Source: Clostridium thermopalmarium DSM 5974 (lineage in GTDB: Bacteria > Bacillota > Clostridia > Clostridiales > Clostridiaceae). Taken from it: a stretch of DNA of 64,000 bases. The position numbers were made by a program, and so were the translations under genes. A model generated the notes under the pieces. It searched no databases and had not been told where the DNA came from. It saw only the letters and a list, made by a program, of their open reading frames with translations. Shown piece by piece: positions 56,217 to 64,000 of this stretch; position 1 is the stretch's first letter; each line of letters opens with the position of its first letter. The stretch covers positions 62,001 to 126,000 of the forward strand of contig NZ_PVXN01000009.1 in the NCBI RefSeq assembly GCF_002995795.1. The letters run 5' to 3'.

Positions 56217-56717
56217 ATGCTATTAGATATTTCTGATTTAACAGGTAAGAGACATACGCGAAAAGAAATCGATGTATCTTTTGAAGGCAATAATATTACA
56301 TTTGAAGATGAAAAAATTGTTTTTGTAGAACCTGTTAATATAAATGGAACTTTTACATTAACAGGTGATATAATAAATTTTGATGGAACAATGAGTACTA
56401 CATTAAATCTTGTGTGTTCCAGATGTCTCGAGAATTTTGACAAGTACATACAAGTTGAAATTCATGAGAAGTTTTCTAAGTTTAATCATAATAAAGATGA
56501 TGATATTATCATTATAAATAATGATAAGGTTGATTTTTCGCCAGTCATTGAAACTAATATCATTTTGTCACTACCAATGAAAAAACTTTGCAGTGAAGAA
56601 TGTAAGGGTTTATGTTCGGTATGTGGCACAAACTTAAATCATTCTAAATGCAATTGTAAAAAGGATGATGTTGATCCAAGACTTGCAAAGTTGAGAGACT
56701 TTTTCTCAAATAACTAA
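56217..56717 (+). CDS. YceD/YlbN family (DUF177) protein
   Basis: The family is linked to 23S rRNA and large-subunit accumulation, with unclear mechanism. Four cysteines in two pairs are visible (CSRCLENF near 64-71, CSEECKGLCSVCG near 127-139), plus a C-terminal CNCKKDDVDPRLAKLRDFF typical of the family. ATG 56217 with GAGGTG upstream is preferred to TTG 56205, which overlaps that site. About 166 residues. It is coupled to rpmF (14 bases), as in nearly all bacteria. Confidence 0.9.
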   Translation: MLLDISDLTGKRHTRKEIDVSFEGNNITFEDEKIVFVEPVNINGTFTLTGDIINFDGTMSTTLNLVCSRCLENFDKYIQVEIHEKFSKFNHNKDDDIIIINNDKVDFSPVIETNIILSLPMKKLCSEECKGLCSVCGTNLNHSKCNCKKDDVDPRLAKLRDFFSNN

Positions 56718-56731
56718 GGAGGTGAAAACAG

Positions 56732-56914
56732 ATGGCACATCCAAAAAGAAAAACATCAAAAGCTAGAAGAGATTCAAGAAGAGCTCAAACTTTTAAGTTA
56801 GGCCTACCTGGAATTGTTGAATGTCCACAATGCCATGAAATGAAGCTTGCTCATAGAGTATGTAAAGAATGTGGATACTATGATGGTAAAGAAATAGTTT
56901 CAATTGAAAAATAG
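56732..56914 (+). CDS. rpmF: 50S ribosomal protein L32
   Basis: L32 is a 60-residue protein beginning [18 protein letters not shown], with the zinc ribbon CPQCHEMK...[18 protein letters not shown] precedes the ATG. A terminator follows. Confidence 0.98.
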   Translation: MAHPKRKTSKARRDSRRAQTFKLGLPGIVECPQCHEMKLAHRVCKECGYYDGKEIVSIEK

Positions 56915-56915
56915 C

Positions 56916-56945
56916 AAAAAGAAAGTCATACGACTTTCTTTTTTT
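56916..56945 (+). terminator. Terminator after rpmF
   Basis: AAAAAGAAAGTC pairs with GACTTTCTTTTT (loop ATAC), followed by T. Confidence 0.85.
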
Positions 56946-56990
56946 GAATTTAAATGAATTTAATCTTAATTTAAAAGAGAGGGAAAGAGT

Positions 56991-57989
56991 ATGAAGATAG
57001 CTGTGGATGGAATGGGAGGAGACTATTCACCTCATGCAGTCATAGAAGGGTGTGTAGAGGCTGTTAAAGAGTATAAAAACATAGATATAGTAATTACAGG
57101 TCCCAAAGATTTGATAAGCCAAGAATTATCTAAGTATGAATATAATAAGCAAAAAATAACTATGCTAGATGCTAGAGAGATAATCAGCAATAATGAACAT
57201 CCTGTAATGGCTATAAGACGTAAAAAAAATTCTAGTATATATAAAGCTCTAGAATTAGTTAAAAATAAAGAAGCTGATGCTGTTATATCGGCAGGAAGTA
57301 CAGGAGCATTTTTAGCAGGAGCAACTTTAGTTATAGGAAGAATAAAAGGAATAAATAGACCAGCTTTAGCTCCTATAATGCCAGGCAAAAATGGTCCTTT
57401 TATGATAATCGATTGCGGTGCTAATGCTGAATGCAAGCCTATCAACTTAGTTCAATTTGCTCAAATGGGTGAAGTTTATTTTAAAAATATTTTAAATATT
57501 AAAGAACCTACTATAGGATTGATTAATATTGGCAGTGAAGAAGAAAAAGGAAATGAGCTTACAAAAGAAGCATATAAATTATTAAAGGAATGTAGTTTTA
57601 ATTTTGTGGGAAATGTAGAGCCAAGAGAAATTCCTGAAGGGAAAGTTAATGTTCTAGTATGCGACGGGTTTGTTGGAAATACAGTGTTAAAGATGTATGA
57701 GGGAGTGGCTGGAACAATATTTACTAAACTAAAAGAAGATATAATGGCGTCTTTTAGAACTAAGTTAGGTGGGATGTTGCTTAAACCAGTATTTGTGAAG
57801 TTTAAAAGAGATTTTGATTACAAGGAATACGGAGGAGCAGCTTTTCTTGGTGTAGATGGTATATGTATAAAGGCTCATGGAAGTTCAGATAGCAAGGCTT
57901 TTAAAAACGCTATAAAACAGGCTATAATATTTTATGATAACAAAGTGATTGAAAAGATAAAGGTACATATTGAAGAAAAAATGGTATAA
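56991..57989 (+). CDS. plsX: Phosphate acyltransferase PlsX
   Basis: PlsX forms acyl-phosphate from acyl-ACP for phospholipid synthesis. The family motifs are present: [16 protein letters not shown] at the start, [30 protein letters not shown], and [15 protein letters not shown]. 332 residues. AGAGAGGGAAAG precedes the ATG. In B. subtilis fabD and fabG separate plsX from acpP; here acpP is next, so those two genes are elsewhere. Confidence 0.96.
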   Translation: MKIAVDGMGGDYSPHAVIEGCVEAVKEYKNIDIVITGPKDLISQELSKYEYNKQKITMLDAREIISNNEHPVMAIRRKKNSSIYKALELVKNKEADAVISAGSTGAFLAGATLVIGRIKGINRPALAPIMPGKNGPFMIIDCGANAECKPINLVQFAQMGEVYFKNILNIKEPTIGLINIGSEEEKGNELTKEAYKLLKECSFNFVGNVEPREIPEGKVNVLVCDGFVGNTVLKMYEGVAGTIFTKLKEDIMASFRTKLGGMLLKPVFVKFKRDFDYKEYGGAAFLGVDGICIKAHGSSDSKAFKNAIKQAIIFYDNKVIEKIKVHIEEKMV

Positions 57990-58016
57990 GGAAGTTGGAA
58001 AAATAGTATTATGTTA

Positions 58017-58045
58017 TTGACGATGTATAAGTTATGTAATATTAT
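58017..58045 (+). promoter_or_regulatory. SigA-type promoter of acpP
   Basis: TTGACG (58017-58022), 17 bases, TATTAT (58040-58045). A separate promoter for acyl carrier protein would fit its high demand. Confidence 0.6.
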
Positions 58046-58078
58046 CATATTGTAGAATTTGTATTGGAGGTGAAAGTG

Positions 58079-58312
58079 GTGGTTTTTGAAAGGGTAAAAA
58101 AAATTATAGCAGACCAACTTGGTCTTGATGAGAATACAATAACTATGGATTCATTATTTGTAGATGATTTAGGAGCAGATTCACTAGATGTAGTTGAACT
58201 TATAATGGCTTTAGAAGAGGAGTTTGATATAGAAATTCCAGATGAAGATGCAGAAAAGGCAACTAAAGTTGGAGATGTAGTGGAGTATATAAGTTCTCAT
58301 ATAGAGGAATAA
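58079..58312 (+). CDS. acpP: Acyl carrier protein
   Basis: AcpP carries growing acyl chains on a phosphopantetheine arm; the modified serine lies in the motif [19 protein letters not shown]. The acidic 77-residue protein has the usual four-helix pattern. GTG 58079 is chosen (6 bases after GGAGGTG 58066-58072); GTG 58076 and the track-like TTG 58064 are too close to or overlap the site. Its neighbours plsX and rnc are the usual ones. Confidence 0.96.
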   Translation: MVFERVKKIIADQLGLDENTITMDSLFVDDLGADSLDVVELIMALEEEFDIEIPDEDAEKATKVGDVVEYISSHIEE

Positions 58313-58321
58313 TATTTGATA

Positions 58322-58347
58322 AAAGTCCCGTTACTACGGGACTTTAA
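58322..58347 (+). terminator. Hairpin after acpP
   Basis: AAAGTCCCG pairs with CGGGACTTT (six-base loop); the T-rich tail is weak (AAATTT), so partial read-through into rnc is likely. Confidence 0.6.
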
Positions 58348-58374
58348 ATTTATATAATTATAGGAGATGTTTTG

Positions 58375-59082
58375 ATGAAAGAATCTAGAAAAGTTATCCT
58401 TAATGAACTAGAAAATAGACTTAATGTTAAGTTTAATAATATAGAATTACTAGATACTGCTTTAACTCATAGTTCTTTTGTAAACGAAAATAAGAGCATT
58501 ATATCAAATGAAAGATTAGAATTTCTCGGAGATTCTATTCTTCAGTTATGCATATCGGAATTGCTTTATAATAAGTATAAAGATAAACCAGAAGGATTTT
58601 TAACAAAAAAAAGAGCATTAATTGTTTGTGGTAATTCCCTACACTATGTGGCTATGAAATTGAAAATAGGTGAATATATAAATATGAGTAAAGGTGAAGA
58701 AATGACTGGAGGAAGAACTAGGGTCTCAATACTTTCAGACTGTGTAGAAGCTATAATTGCATCTATATATTTAGATCAAGGATACGAGAGTGCAAAGAGA
58801 TTTATTATAGATAACTTTCAAGAATTAATCGATAAAGCAGATAATGATGAAATAATATTAGATTATAAAACAAAATTACAAGAAACTATTCAAAAATTCG
58901 GGGAATATAATATAGAATATAATCTATCTGGATTCGAAGGCCCACCTCACAGAAGAAAATTTTTTACTGAAGTTATAGTATCTCCTTTAGTGAAAGGTGT
59001 AGGCGAGGGATACTCTAAGAAAGAAGCTGAGCAAAATGCTGCAAAAGAAGCACTAGAAAATTTAGGTGATATTTATGAATAA
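58375..59082 (+). CDS. rnc: Ribonuclease III
   Basis: RNase III cleaves double-stranded RNA, maturing rRNA and processing mRNAs. The catalytic signature ERLEFLGDSILQLCISE is near 44-60 and the second acidic site is SDCVEAIIASIYLD; the C-terminal double-strand-binding domain shows DYKTKLQE and GYSKKEAEQNAAKEALE. ATG 58375 has TAGGAG upstream; TTG 58372 is less likely. About 235 residues. Its last 8 bases overlap the next gene. Confidence 0.97.
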   Translation: MKESRKVILNELENRLNVKFNNIELLDTALTHSSFVNENKSIISNERLEFLGDSILQLCISELLYNKYKDKPEGFLTKKRALIVCGNSLHYVAMKLKIGEYINMSKGEEMTGGRTRVSILSDCVEAIIASIYLDQGYESAKRFIIDNFQELIDKADNDEIILDYKTKLQETIQKFGEYNIEYNLSGFEGPPHRRKFFTEVIVSPLVKGVGEGYSKKEAEQNAAKEALENLGDIYE

Positions 59083-60166
59083 GTTACATTATATTATTCC
59101 TATTTTTGTACCTCATGAAGGATGTCCTCATGATTGTGTTTTTTGTAATCAAAACAGTATAACCGGAGTAACTGATAATAAGATTAATTCGCAAACTGTT
59201 GAAAATACTATAGAAGAATACTTAAGCACTATAAAAAGAGAAAATTCCATTGTGGAAGTATCATTTTATGGCGGAACATTTACAGCTATAGATATGGATA
59301 AACAAAAGGAATTATTAAGTGTAGCAAAACAATATAAGGATAAAGGTATTATTGATTTTATACATTTATCTACTAGACCAGATTATATAAATCATAAAAT
59401 ACTTAAGAATCTAAAAGAATATTCAACAGATATAATTGAATTAGGGGTTCAATCTATGGATGATGAGGTGTTAAAAAAATCTGGAAGAGGACATACTTCT
59501 AATGATGTAGTTAAAGCTTCTCAGCTTATAAAAGAATATGGATTTACATTAGGACATCAAATTATGCTGGGATTACCAGGAGATACATTTAAAAAGGATA
59601 TAGATACAGCACGAAAAATTATAGAATTGAAACCTAATATAGCTAGGATTTATCCGTCCCTCGTTGTAAAGGATACTCCAATAGAAAGAATGTATAATGA
59701 TAAAGTATATAGTCCATATACTTTAGAACAGGCTATGAACATAAGTAAAATAATATATGCTATGTTTATAGCTAATGATATAAGTGTAATAAGAATTGGC
59801 TTACAACCTACTGAAGAAATTAATTATGGTAAAGACTTAATTGCTGGTCCTTTCCATCCATCTTTTAGAGAATTGGTTGAAGGAAGTATATATAATGATA
59901 TTATACATGAACAAATAAGGAATTATAAGAATAAAGAAATTTTTATAGTAATTAATAATAAAGATATATCTAAATTATATGCATATAAAAAGAAATTTTT
60001 TAACGACATAAAGGTTAAAAATAAAACAAATAAACTAAAGGTTTTACAAGATAATTCTTTAGAAAGAAATACTTTATCGTTGGAAGTTGATGAAAAATAT
60101 AAAAAGATATCTATAAAAGAATATTTAAAGAATAAGTATAAAGAAGGAAAATTAAATGTTTTATAG
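59075..60166 (+). CDS. Elp3-like radical SAM protein of unknown substrate
   Basis: This radical SAM protein has the cluster motif CPHDCVFC (C-x3-C-x2-C), followed by YGGTFTA, STRPDYI, ELGVQSMDDEVLKKSGRGHT and LGHQIMLGLPGDT, the order seen in the Elp3/HemN-like group. No acetyltransferase domain follows, so it is not full Elp3; the C-terminal 60 residues are lysine- and asparagine-rich. 363 residues. ATG 59075 has TAGGTGA upstream. It is a conserved neighbour of rnc and smc in clostridia, with no known substrate. Confidence 0.82.
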   Translation: MNKLHYIIPIFVPHEGCPHDCVFCNQNSITGVTDNKINSQTVENTIEEYLSTIKRENSIVEVSFYGGTFTAIDMDKQKELLSVAKQYKDKGIIDFIHLSTRPDYINHKILKNLKEYSTDIIELGVQSMDDEVLKKSGRGHTSNDVVKASQLIKEYGFTLGHQIMLGLPGDTFKKDIDTARKIIELKPNIARIYPSLVVKDTPIERMYNDKVYSPYTLEQAMNISKIIYAMFIANDISVIRIGLQPTEEINYGKDLIAGPFHPSFRELVEGSIYNDIIHEQIRNYKNKEIFIVINNKDISKLYAYKKKFFNDIKVKNKTNKLKVLQDNSLERNTLSLEVDEKYKKISIKEYLKNKYKEGKLNVL

Positions 60167-60169
60167 AAT
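60143..60169 (+). promoter_or_regulatory. SigH promoter of spoVS
   Basis: GAAGGAAAA (60143-60151), 11 bases, ATAGAAT (60163-60169) matches RNAGGAWWW-N11/12-RNNGAAT at every defined position. It lies over the last codons and stop of the upstream gene. spoVS of B. subtilis is SigH-dependent. Confidence 0.7.
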
Positions 60170-60228
60170 ATATTCCCTATGAAAGATGTAGTAATATACA
60201 ATAATAATTTTTGTAGGGAGGATTTAAA

Positions 60229-60489
60229 ATGGAAGTATTAAAAGTATCAGCTCAGTCTCAACCAAAATCAGTAGCAGGAGCACTTGCAGCAGTTTTAAGA
60301 GAATGCGGAAGCGTTGAAGTTCAAGCTGTAGGAGCAGGGGCAGTAAATCAAGCAGTTAAAGCATTAGCGATTACAAGAGGTTTTGTAGCACCTAATGGTA
60401 TCGATTTAGTAGTTATTCCTGCATTCTCTCAGATATCAATTGATGGAGAAGAAAGAACAGCTATAAAGTTTATAGTGGAACCTAGATAA
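60229..60489 (+). CDS. spoVS: Stage V sporulation protein S
   Basis: SpoVS is a small Alba-fold protein affecting septation, coat assembly and cortex formation; nucleic-acid binding is suspected. The 86 residues are typical of this highly conserved family: EVLKVSAQSQPKSVAGALA, VQAVGAGAVNQAVKALAI, and the C-terminal GEERTAIKFIVEPR. GTAGGGAGG precedes the ATG. It stands in its own unit between a SigH-type promoter and a terminator, just before smc. Confidence 0.97.
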   Translation: MEVLKVSAQSQPKSVAGALAAVLRECGSVEVQAVGAGAVNQAVKALAITRGFVAPNGIDLVVIPAFSQISIDGEERTAIKFIVEPR

Positions 60490-60497
60490 ACAAAATC

Positions 60498-60521
60498 AAA
60501 CCGTGGAAACACGGTTTTTTA
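60498..60521 (+). terminator. Terminator after spoVS
   Basis: AAACCGTG pairs with CACGGTTT, GAAA loop, then T. Confidence 0.85.
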
Positions 60522-60552
60522 TTTTTATTTATTCTGTTTATTTATATGATAA

Positions 60553-60581
60553 TTGATATTTTCAATGATATACTTTAAAAT
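60553..60581 (+). promoter_or_regulatory. SigA-type promoter of smc
   Basis: TTGATA (60553-60558), 17 bases, TAAAAT (60576-60581). The start would be near 60588, leaving a leader of about 110 bases. Confidence 0.6.
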
Positions 60582-60615
60582 TATAGGGTACTATCGTAAA
60601 TTTAAAATAGATTAT

Positions 60616-60645
60616 ATAGATTTTATGCTTTAGCATAAAATCTAT
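60616..60645 (+). repeat. Strong hairpin in the smc leader
   Basis: ATAGATTTTATGC and GCATAAAATCTAT are perfect 13-base arms around a TTTA loop. No T run follows, so it is not a standard terminator; it may stabilise the mRNA or bind a protein. Confidence 0.75.
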
Positions 60646-60697
60646 CATACATATAAGAAGGAATTCTTCATTAACGTTTAAATTAGGAGAGGTATAC

Positions 60698-63600
60698 ATG
60701 CTTTTAAAATCAATAGAGATAAGAGGATTTAAATCTTTTGCAGATAAAACAGAGTTAGTTTTAAAAGATGGAATTACAGTTATTGTAGGACCAAATGGAA
60801 GTGGTAAGAGCAATATATTAGATGCTGTTAAATGGGTTTTAGGGGAACAAAGCATAAAAAATCTAAGAGGAGGGAAAATGCAAGATGTAATTTTTGCTGG
60901 AACAGAATTTAGAAAACCTCTTGGATTAGCTCAAGTAACCCTTGTATTAGATAATAGTGATTCACAGTTACCTATAGAATATACAGATGTAACCATAATG
61001 AGAAGGCTTTTTAGATCTGGAGAAAGTGAATATTATATAAATAATACTAAGTGTAGACTTAAAGACATTCAAGAATTGTTTATGGATACGGGTATCGGAA
61101 AAGAAGGATATTCTATAATAGGACAAGGTAAAATAGAGGCTGTTTTAAGTGGAAGACCAGAAGAAAGAAGAAGTCTCTTAGAGGAAGCAGCTGGAATTGT
61201 AAAATTTAAAACAAGAAAAGAAGAAGCTGAGAAAAAGCTTTATAATACAGAACAAAATCTTCAGAGGATAAATGATATTTTTAGTACATATGAGGAAAGA
61301 TTAGAGCCTCTAGAAAAAGAAAGTGAGAAAGCTAAAAGTTTTTTGGAAATATCGAGGAAATTAAAGGCTAAAGAAGTAACATTAATTTTAAACAATATTG
61401 ATGCTATAGAAAATAAAATTCATAAATTAAAAGCTGAATTGAATGATAATGAACTTAAATTAAAAGAGTTACATATAGAACGTAATAAATATAAAGAAGA
61501 TTTACATATATTAAATGCAGAATTAGAGAAATTTGAATTAGAGAATAATGAGGAAAGAAAAGAGTATTATAATAGAAAAACTGAGAGTCAGAGATTATCA
61601 TCAGAAATCGATTTGCTAAATGAAAGAGTGAAAAATTTACAAAATGCTACTAATAAGTCTTTAAAGAACTTAAATTATATTAAAGAAAAAGCTGAAATAG
61701 TTAATAAACAAAAGCTTGATGAAGAATCAAAAAATAAAGAACTATTAGAAGTTCAAAGTAATTTAGCTAAAGATATTAAAAAGCTAGAGTCATTAATTAT
61801 GGAAAAAGAGATTTGTATAGAGAAGATTAATAATTTGTTAAAGAAAACAAAGTCTTATGGGATAGAATTAGTAAGTGAAATTACACAGAATGAAAATGAA
61901 ATAACCATACTAAAAAATGATATATCCATGTTAGAGGGTAAACTCGAAGAGCTTCAAGCTTCAAAAGAGGCGTATATAAATTCAATTAAAATAAATCATA
62001 CGACTAAAGAAGTACTTAAAAATGAAATAGTAGAGTTAGATAAAAAAATTAATAAGTATGAAGAAGAAATAAAAGAATATAAGAAAAAGATATCATTAGA
62101 AAATAGAAAGTTGACAATTAATGAAAATAAACTTAAAGAAGTTTCTATGAAGCATAGTAAAGCCGAAGCTAATTGTAATGCTCTAATTAATTTAGAAAAA
62201 CAGCATGAAGGGTATAATAAGGCTGTAAAAACATTAGTACAGCACATTGAACAAGGGAAGATAAATGAAAATATAGAGAATGTACGTATACTAGGAGAAG
62301 TAATACAAGTAGATAAGAAATTTGAAATAGCTATTGAAGTTGCCTTAGGTGCGGCTATATCTAACATTATAACTAAAGATGAAGTGATAGCAAAAAAGTT
62401 AATTTCTTATTTAAAAAATAATAATTTAGGAAGAGCAACATTTTTACCATTAACTATAGTAAATGGTAAAAAAATAAGCCTACCAAATAAAATTAAAGAG
62501 TTAGATGGATATTTAGGCATAGCTAGTGAGCTTGTAAGTTTTAATAAAAAATATACAAATGCAATAGAGTATACATTAGGAAGAACTATTATAGCGGAGG
62601 ACATGGATACTGCATTAAATATAGCTAATAAAGTAGATTATAGTATTAAAATTGTAACTTTAAACGGTGAAATTATAAATCCTGGAGGAGCTTTAACAGG
62701 GGGAAGCTTATATCATAAAGGTTCTAATATTATAGGAAGAAAAAGAGAAATACAGGAATTACAAGAGATATTAGTAAATTATGATAATGAAATTAAAAAT
62801 ATAAATCAAAATATAAATGAAAGCAAAAAAAGTATTAAAGAATTAGATGATAATTGCTTAAACTTAAAAGATGAAATTTACTATCAAAATATAGAAAAAA
62901 CTAAAATAAAAGGGAAGATTAGTGCTATAGATAATGAAACAGAAAAATTAAAAAGAGATTTAAATATAACTAGCAATGAAATTTATATGCTTAGAGAAGG
63001 CTTAAATAATAATTTTAATGACCTAAGTTCTAAAGAACAAAAAGTTATAGAAATAAAGAGATTAGAAAAAGAAAACTTATCCGAAATTGAGAAATTAGAA
63101 AAACTTTTAGAAAAAGAAAAAAGTGAAATTAACAATGCTAATGAAAAAATTACTTCTTTAAGAATAAAGAAAGCTCAAATTGATGAGAATATTTTAAGCA
63201 GTAATAAGGAATTAGAACGTTTTAATAATGAAGTAAAAGAGTTGGAAGTACAAATAAATTCTATAAAAAATGAAATAAATGACTTTAATAATAAAATTCT
63301 TTCTTCAAAACATAGAATAGAAGAAAATGCAAGTAAAATAAAGAGTATAGCCTCTACTATATTAGAACTTGAAGAAAAATTTAAGGAAAGTGATGTAAAA
63401 AAAGCAAAAATTAAAGAAGATATAAAAAAAGTTACTGATAACATAGAAAAAATTGCAATTATATATGATAAAAATGAAAAGGCTAAAAACAATATACAAA
63501 TTTCTCTTGCAAGATATGAGGCAGAAAAAGAATCTATATATACAAAGTTAAATGAAGAAATGGAGTTGACTTATGCCGAAGCGCTAGAAATTAGATTACA

Positions 63601-64000
63601 GGATGAAAATATTGAACAATGTAAGAAAGATATACTTTTATATAAAGAAGAGATATCAAAACTAGGAGTAGTAAATTTAGCCGCTATTGAGGAATATAAA
63701 GAATTAATGGAAAAATATAAATTTATGAGTGCTCAAAAGGAAGATTTAATAAAGGCGAAGGAAGAATTATTAAATGTAATTAAAGAAATGACAATTAAAA
63801 TGAAAACTGTATTTCATGAAAACTTTAATAAATTGAGGAAAAATTTTAATGAAACTTTTAAGGAACTGTTTAAAGGAGGGAATGCTGATCTAATATTAGA
63901 GGATGGAGATGAATTAAGTGCTAATATAGAAATAAATGTTCAGCCGCCAGGCAAGAAGCTACAAAATATAAACCTAATGTCAGGAGGAGAAAAAGGATTA
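60698..64000 (+). CDS. smc: Chromosome segregation ATPase SMC, 3'-truncated by window edge
   Basis: SMC organises and segregates the chromosome with ScpA/ScpB. The frame is open from ATG 60698 (after AGGAGAGG) to the last base, 1101 codons. The head has MLLKSIEIRGFKSFADKT, Walker A GPNGSGKSN (32-40) and the Q-loop region; two long coiled-coil arms flank a hinge at about 500-660 (ILGEVIQVDKKFEIAIEVALG onward). The ABC signature LMSGGEKGL is the last thing visible, so only about 90 residues (Walker B) are missing. It was not called as a whole ORF by simple stop-to-stop scanning because it leaves the window. Confidence 0.97.
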   Translation, partial: MLLKSIEIRGFKSFADKTELVLKDGITVIVGPNGSGKSNILDAVKWVLGEQSIKNLRGGKMQDVIFAGTEFRKPLGLAQVTLVLDNSDSQLPIEYTDVTIMRRLFRSGESEYYINNTKCRLKDIQELFMDTGIGKEGYSIIGQGKIEAVLSGRPEERRSLLEEAAGIVKFKTRKEEAEKKLYNTEQNLQRINDIFSTYEERLEPLEKESEKAKSFLEISRKLKAKEVTLILNNIDAIENKIHKLKAELNDNELKLKELHIERNKYKEDLHILNAELEKFELENNEERKEYYNRKTESQRLSSEIDLLNERVKNLQNATNKSLKNLNYIKEKAEIVNKQKLDEESKNKELLEVQSNLAKDIKKLESLIMEKEICIEKINNLLKKTKSYGIELVSEITQNENEITILKNDISMLEGKLEELQASKEAYINSIKINHTTKEVLKNEIVELDKKINKYEEEIKEYKKKISLENRKLTINENKLKEVSMKHSKAEANCNALINLEKQHEGYNKAVKTLVQHIEQGKINENIENVRILGEVIQVDKKFEIAIEVALGAAISNIITKDEVIAKKLISYLKNNNLGRATFLPLTIVNGKKISLPNKIKELDGYLGIASELVSFNKKYTNAIEYTLGRTIIAEDMDTALNIANKVDYSIKIVTLNGEIINPGGALTGGSLYHKGSNIIGRKREIQELQEILVNYDNEIKNINQNINESKKSIKELDDNCLNLKDEIYYQNIEKTKIKGKISAIDNETEKLKRDLNITSNEIYMLREGLNNNFNDLSSKEQKVIEIKRLEKENLSEIEKLEKLLEKEKSEINNANEKITSLRIKKAQIDENILSSNKELERFNNEVKELEVQINSIKNEINDFNNKILSSKHRIEENASKIKSIASTILELEEKFKESDVKKAKIKEDIKKVTDNIEKIAIIYDKNEKAKNNIQISLARYEAEKESIYTKLNEEMELTYAEALEIRLQDENIEQCKKDILLYKEEISKLGVVNLAAIEEYKELMEKYKFMSAQKEDLIKAKEELLNVIKEMTIKMKTVFHENFNKLRKNFNETFKELFKGGNADLILEDGDELSANIEINVQPPGKKLQNINLMSGGEKGL

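Noticed and set aside
1-64000. CRISPR arrays, phage or transposon genes, rRNA and tRNA genes
   Set aside because: I looked for regularly spaced repeats, integrase/transposase motifs and cloverleaf or rRNA sequence and saw none; gene order is that of the conserved core chromosome.

Overview
The window is an AT-rich, almost fully coding stretch of the core chromosome of an endospore-forming, anaerobic Firmicute, most likely a Clostridium sensu stricto (cluster I) species. The basis is the AT-biased codon use, the strong Shine-Dalgarno sites, the pta-ackA acetate/ATP pathway, the sporulation genes (sigK, spoIIGA-sigE-sigG, spoIVA, spoVM, spoVS, ylbJ, ylmC) and a gene order that follows several conserved Bacillus/Clostridium neighbourhoods. 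Nearly all genes are on the + strand; only rpmB, ylbJ and tmcAL are on the - strand. I see no rRNA, tRNA, CRISPR array, insertion sequence, prophage or plasmid gene. No intergenic gap exceeds about 250 bases.

Layout. 1-7000: the 3' part of rnj (RNase J), typA, then mltG-trmR-trhP-udk (cell-wall lytic transglycosylase, two-step tRNA wobble-uridine modification, uridine kinase). 7000-9500: a PbpI-like class B penicillin-binding protein and an uninterrupted sigK with a pro-sequence. 9600-16800: pilT, ftsA-ftsZ, spoIIGA-sigE, sigG, ylmC, nrdR. 16800-25500: pgeF, a PhoP/PhoR two-component pair, a DUF512 radical SAM protein, der, gpsA, spoIVA. 25600-29700: an asparaginase, a guanine-class purine riboswitch with its PbuG-type permease, and an aminotransferase. 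29800-44800: one long run, yicC-remA-gmk-rpoZ-coaBC-priA-def-fmt-yugP-rsmB-rlmN-prpC-prkC-rsgA-rpe-thiN, followed by the 22-codon gene spoVM. 44900-50600: rpmB (opposite strand), yloU, fakA/yloV, recG, rsmD, coaD. 50600-53600: a coiled-coil protein converging on ylbJ and tmcAL. 53800-64000: pta-ackA, ylbN-rpmF-plsX-acpP-rnc, an Elp3-like radical SAM protein, spoVS, and smc, which runs off the right edge.

How the genes fit together. Most encode translation, nucleotide and cofactor supply, cell-envelope and division functions. Sporulation regulators are spread among them: SpoIIGA processes pro-SigE in the mother cell; SigG acts in the forespore; SigK acts late in the mother cell; SpoVM and SpoIVA (encoded 20 kb apart here) are partners that build the coat base layer. 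Several intergenic regions hold promoter-like sequences matching sporulation sigma factors: SigH-like before ftsA and spoVS, SigF/SigG-like before sigG and the PbpI-like gene, and a long-spacer Spo0A-type promoter before spoIIGA.

I found no convincing previously undescribed multi-gene system. The most informative observations are regulatory: a terminator hairpin after udk that also contains a forespore-type promoter and the ribosome-binding site of the next gene; a riboswitch whose antiterminator pairing can be traced base by base; a promoter that runs straight into a terminator before typA; a strong hairpin in the smc leader; and a 21-base convergent overlap of two coding sequences.
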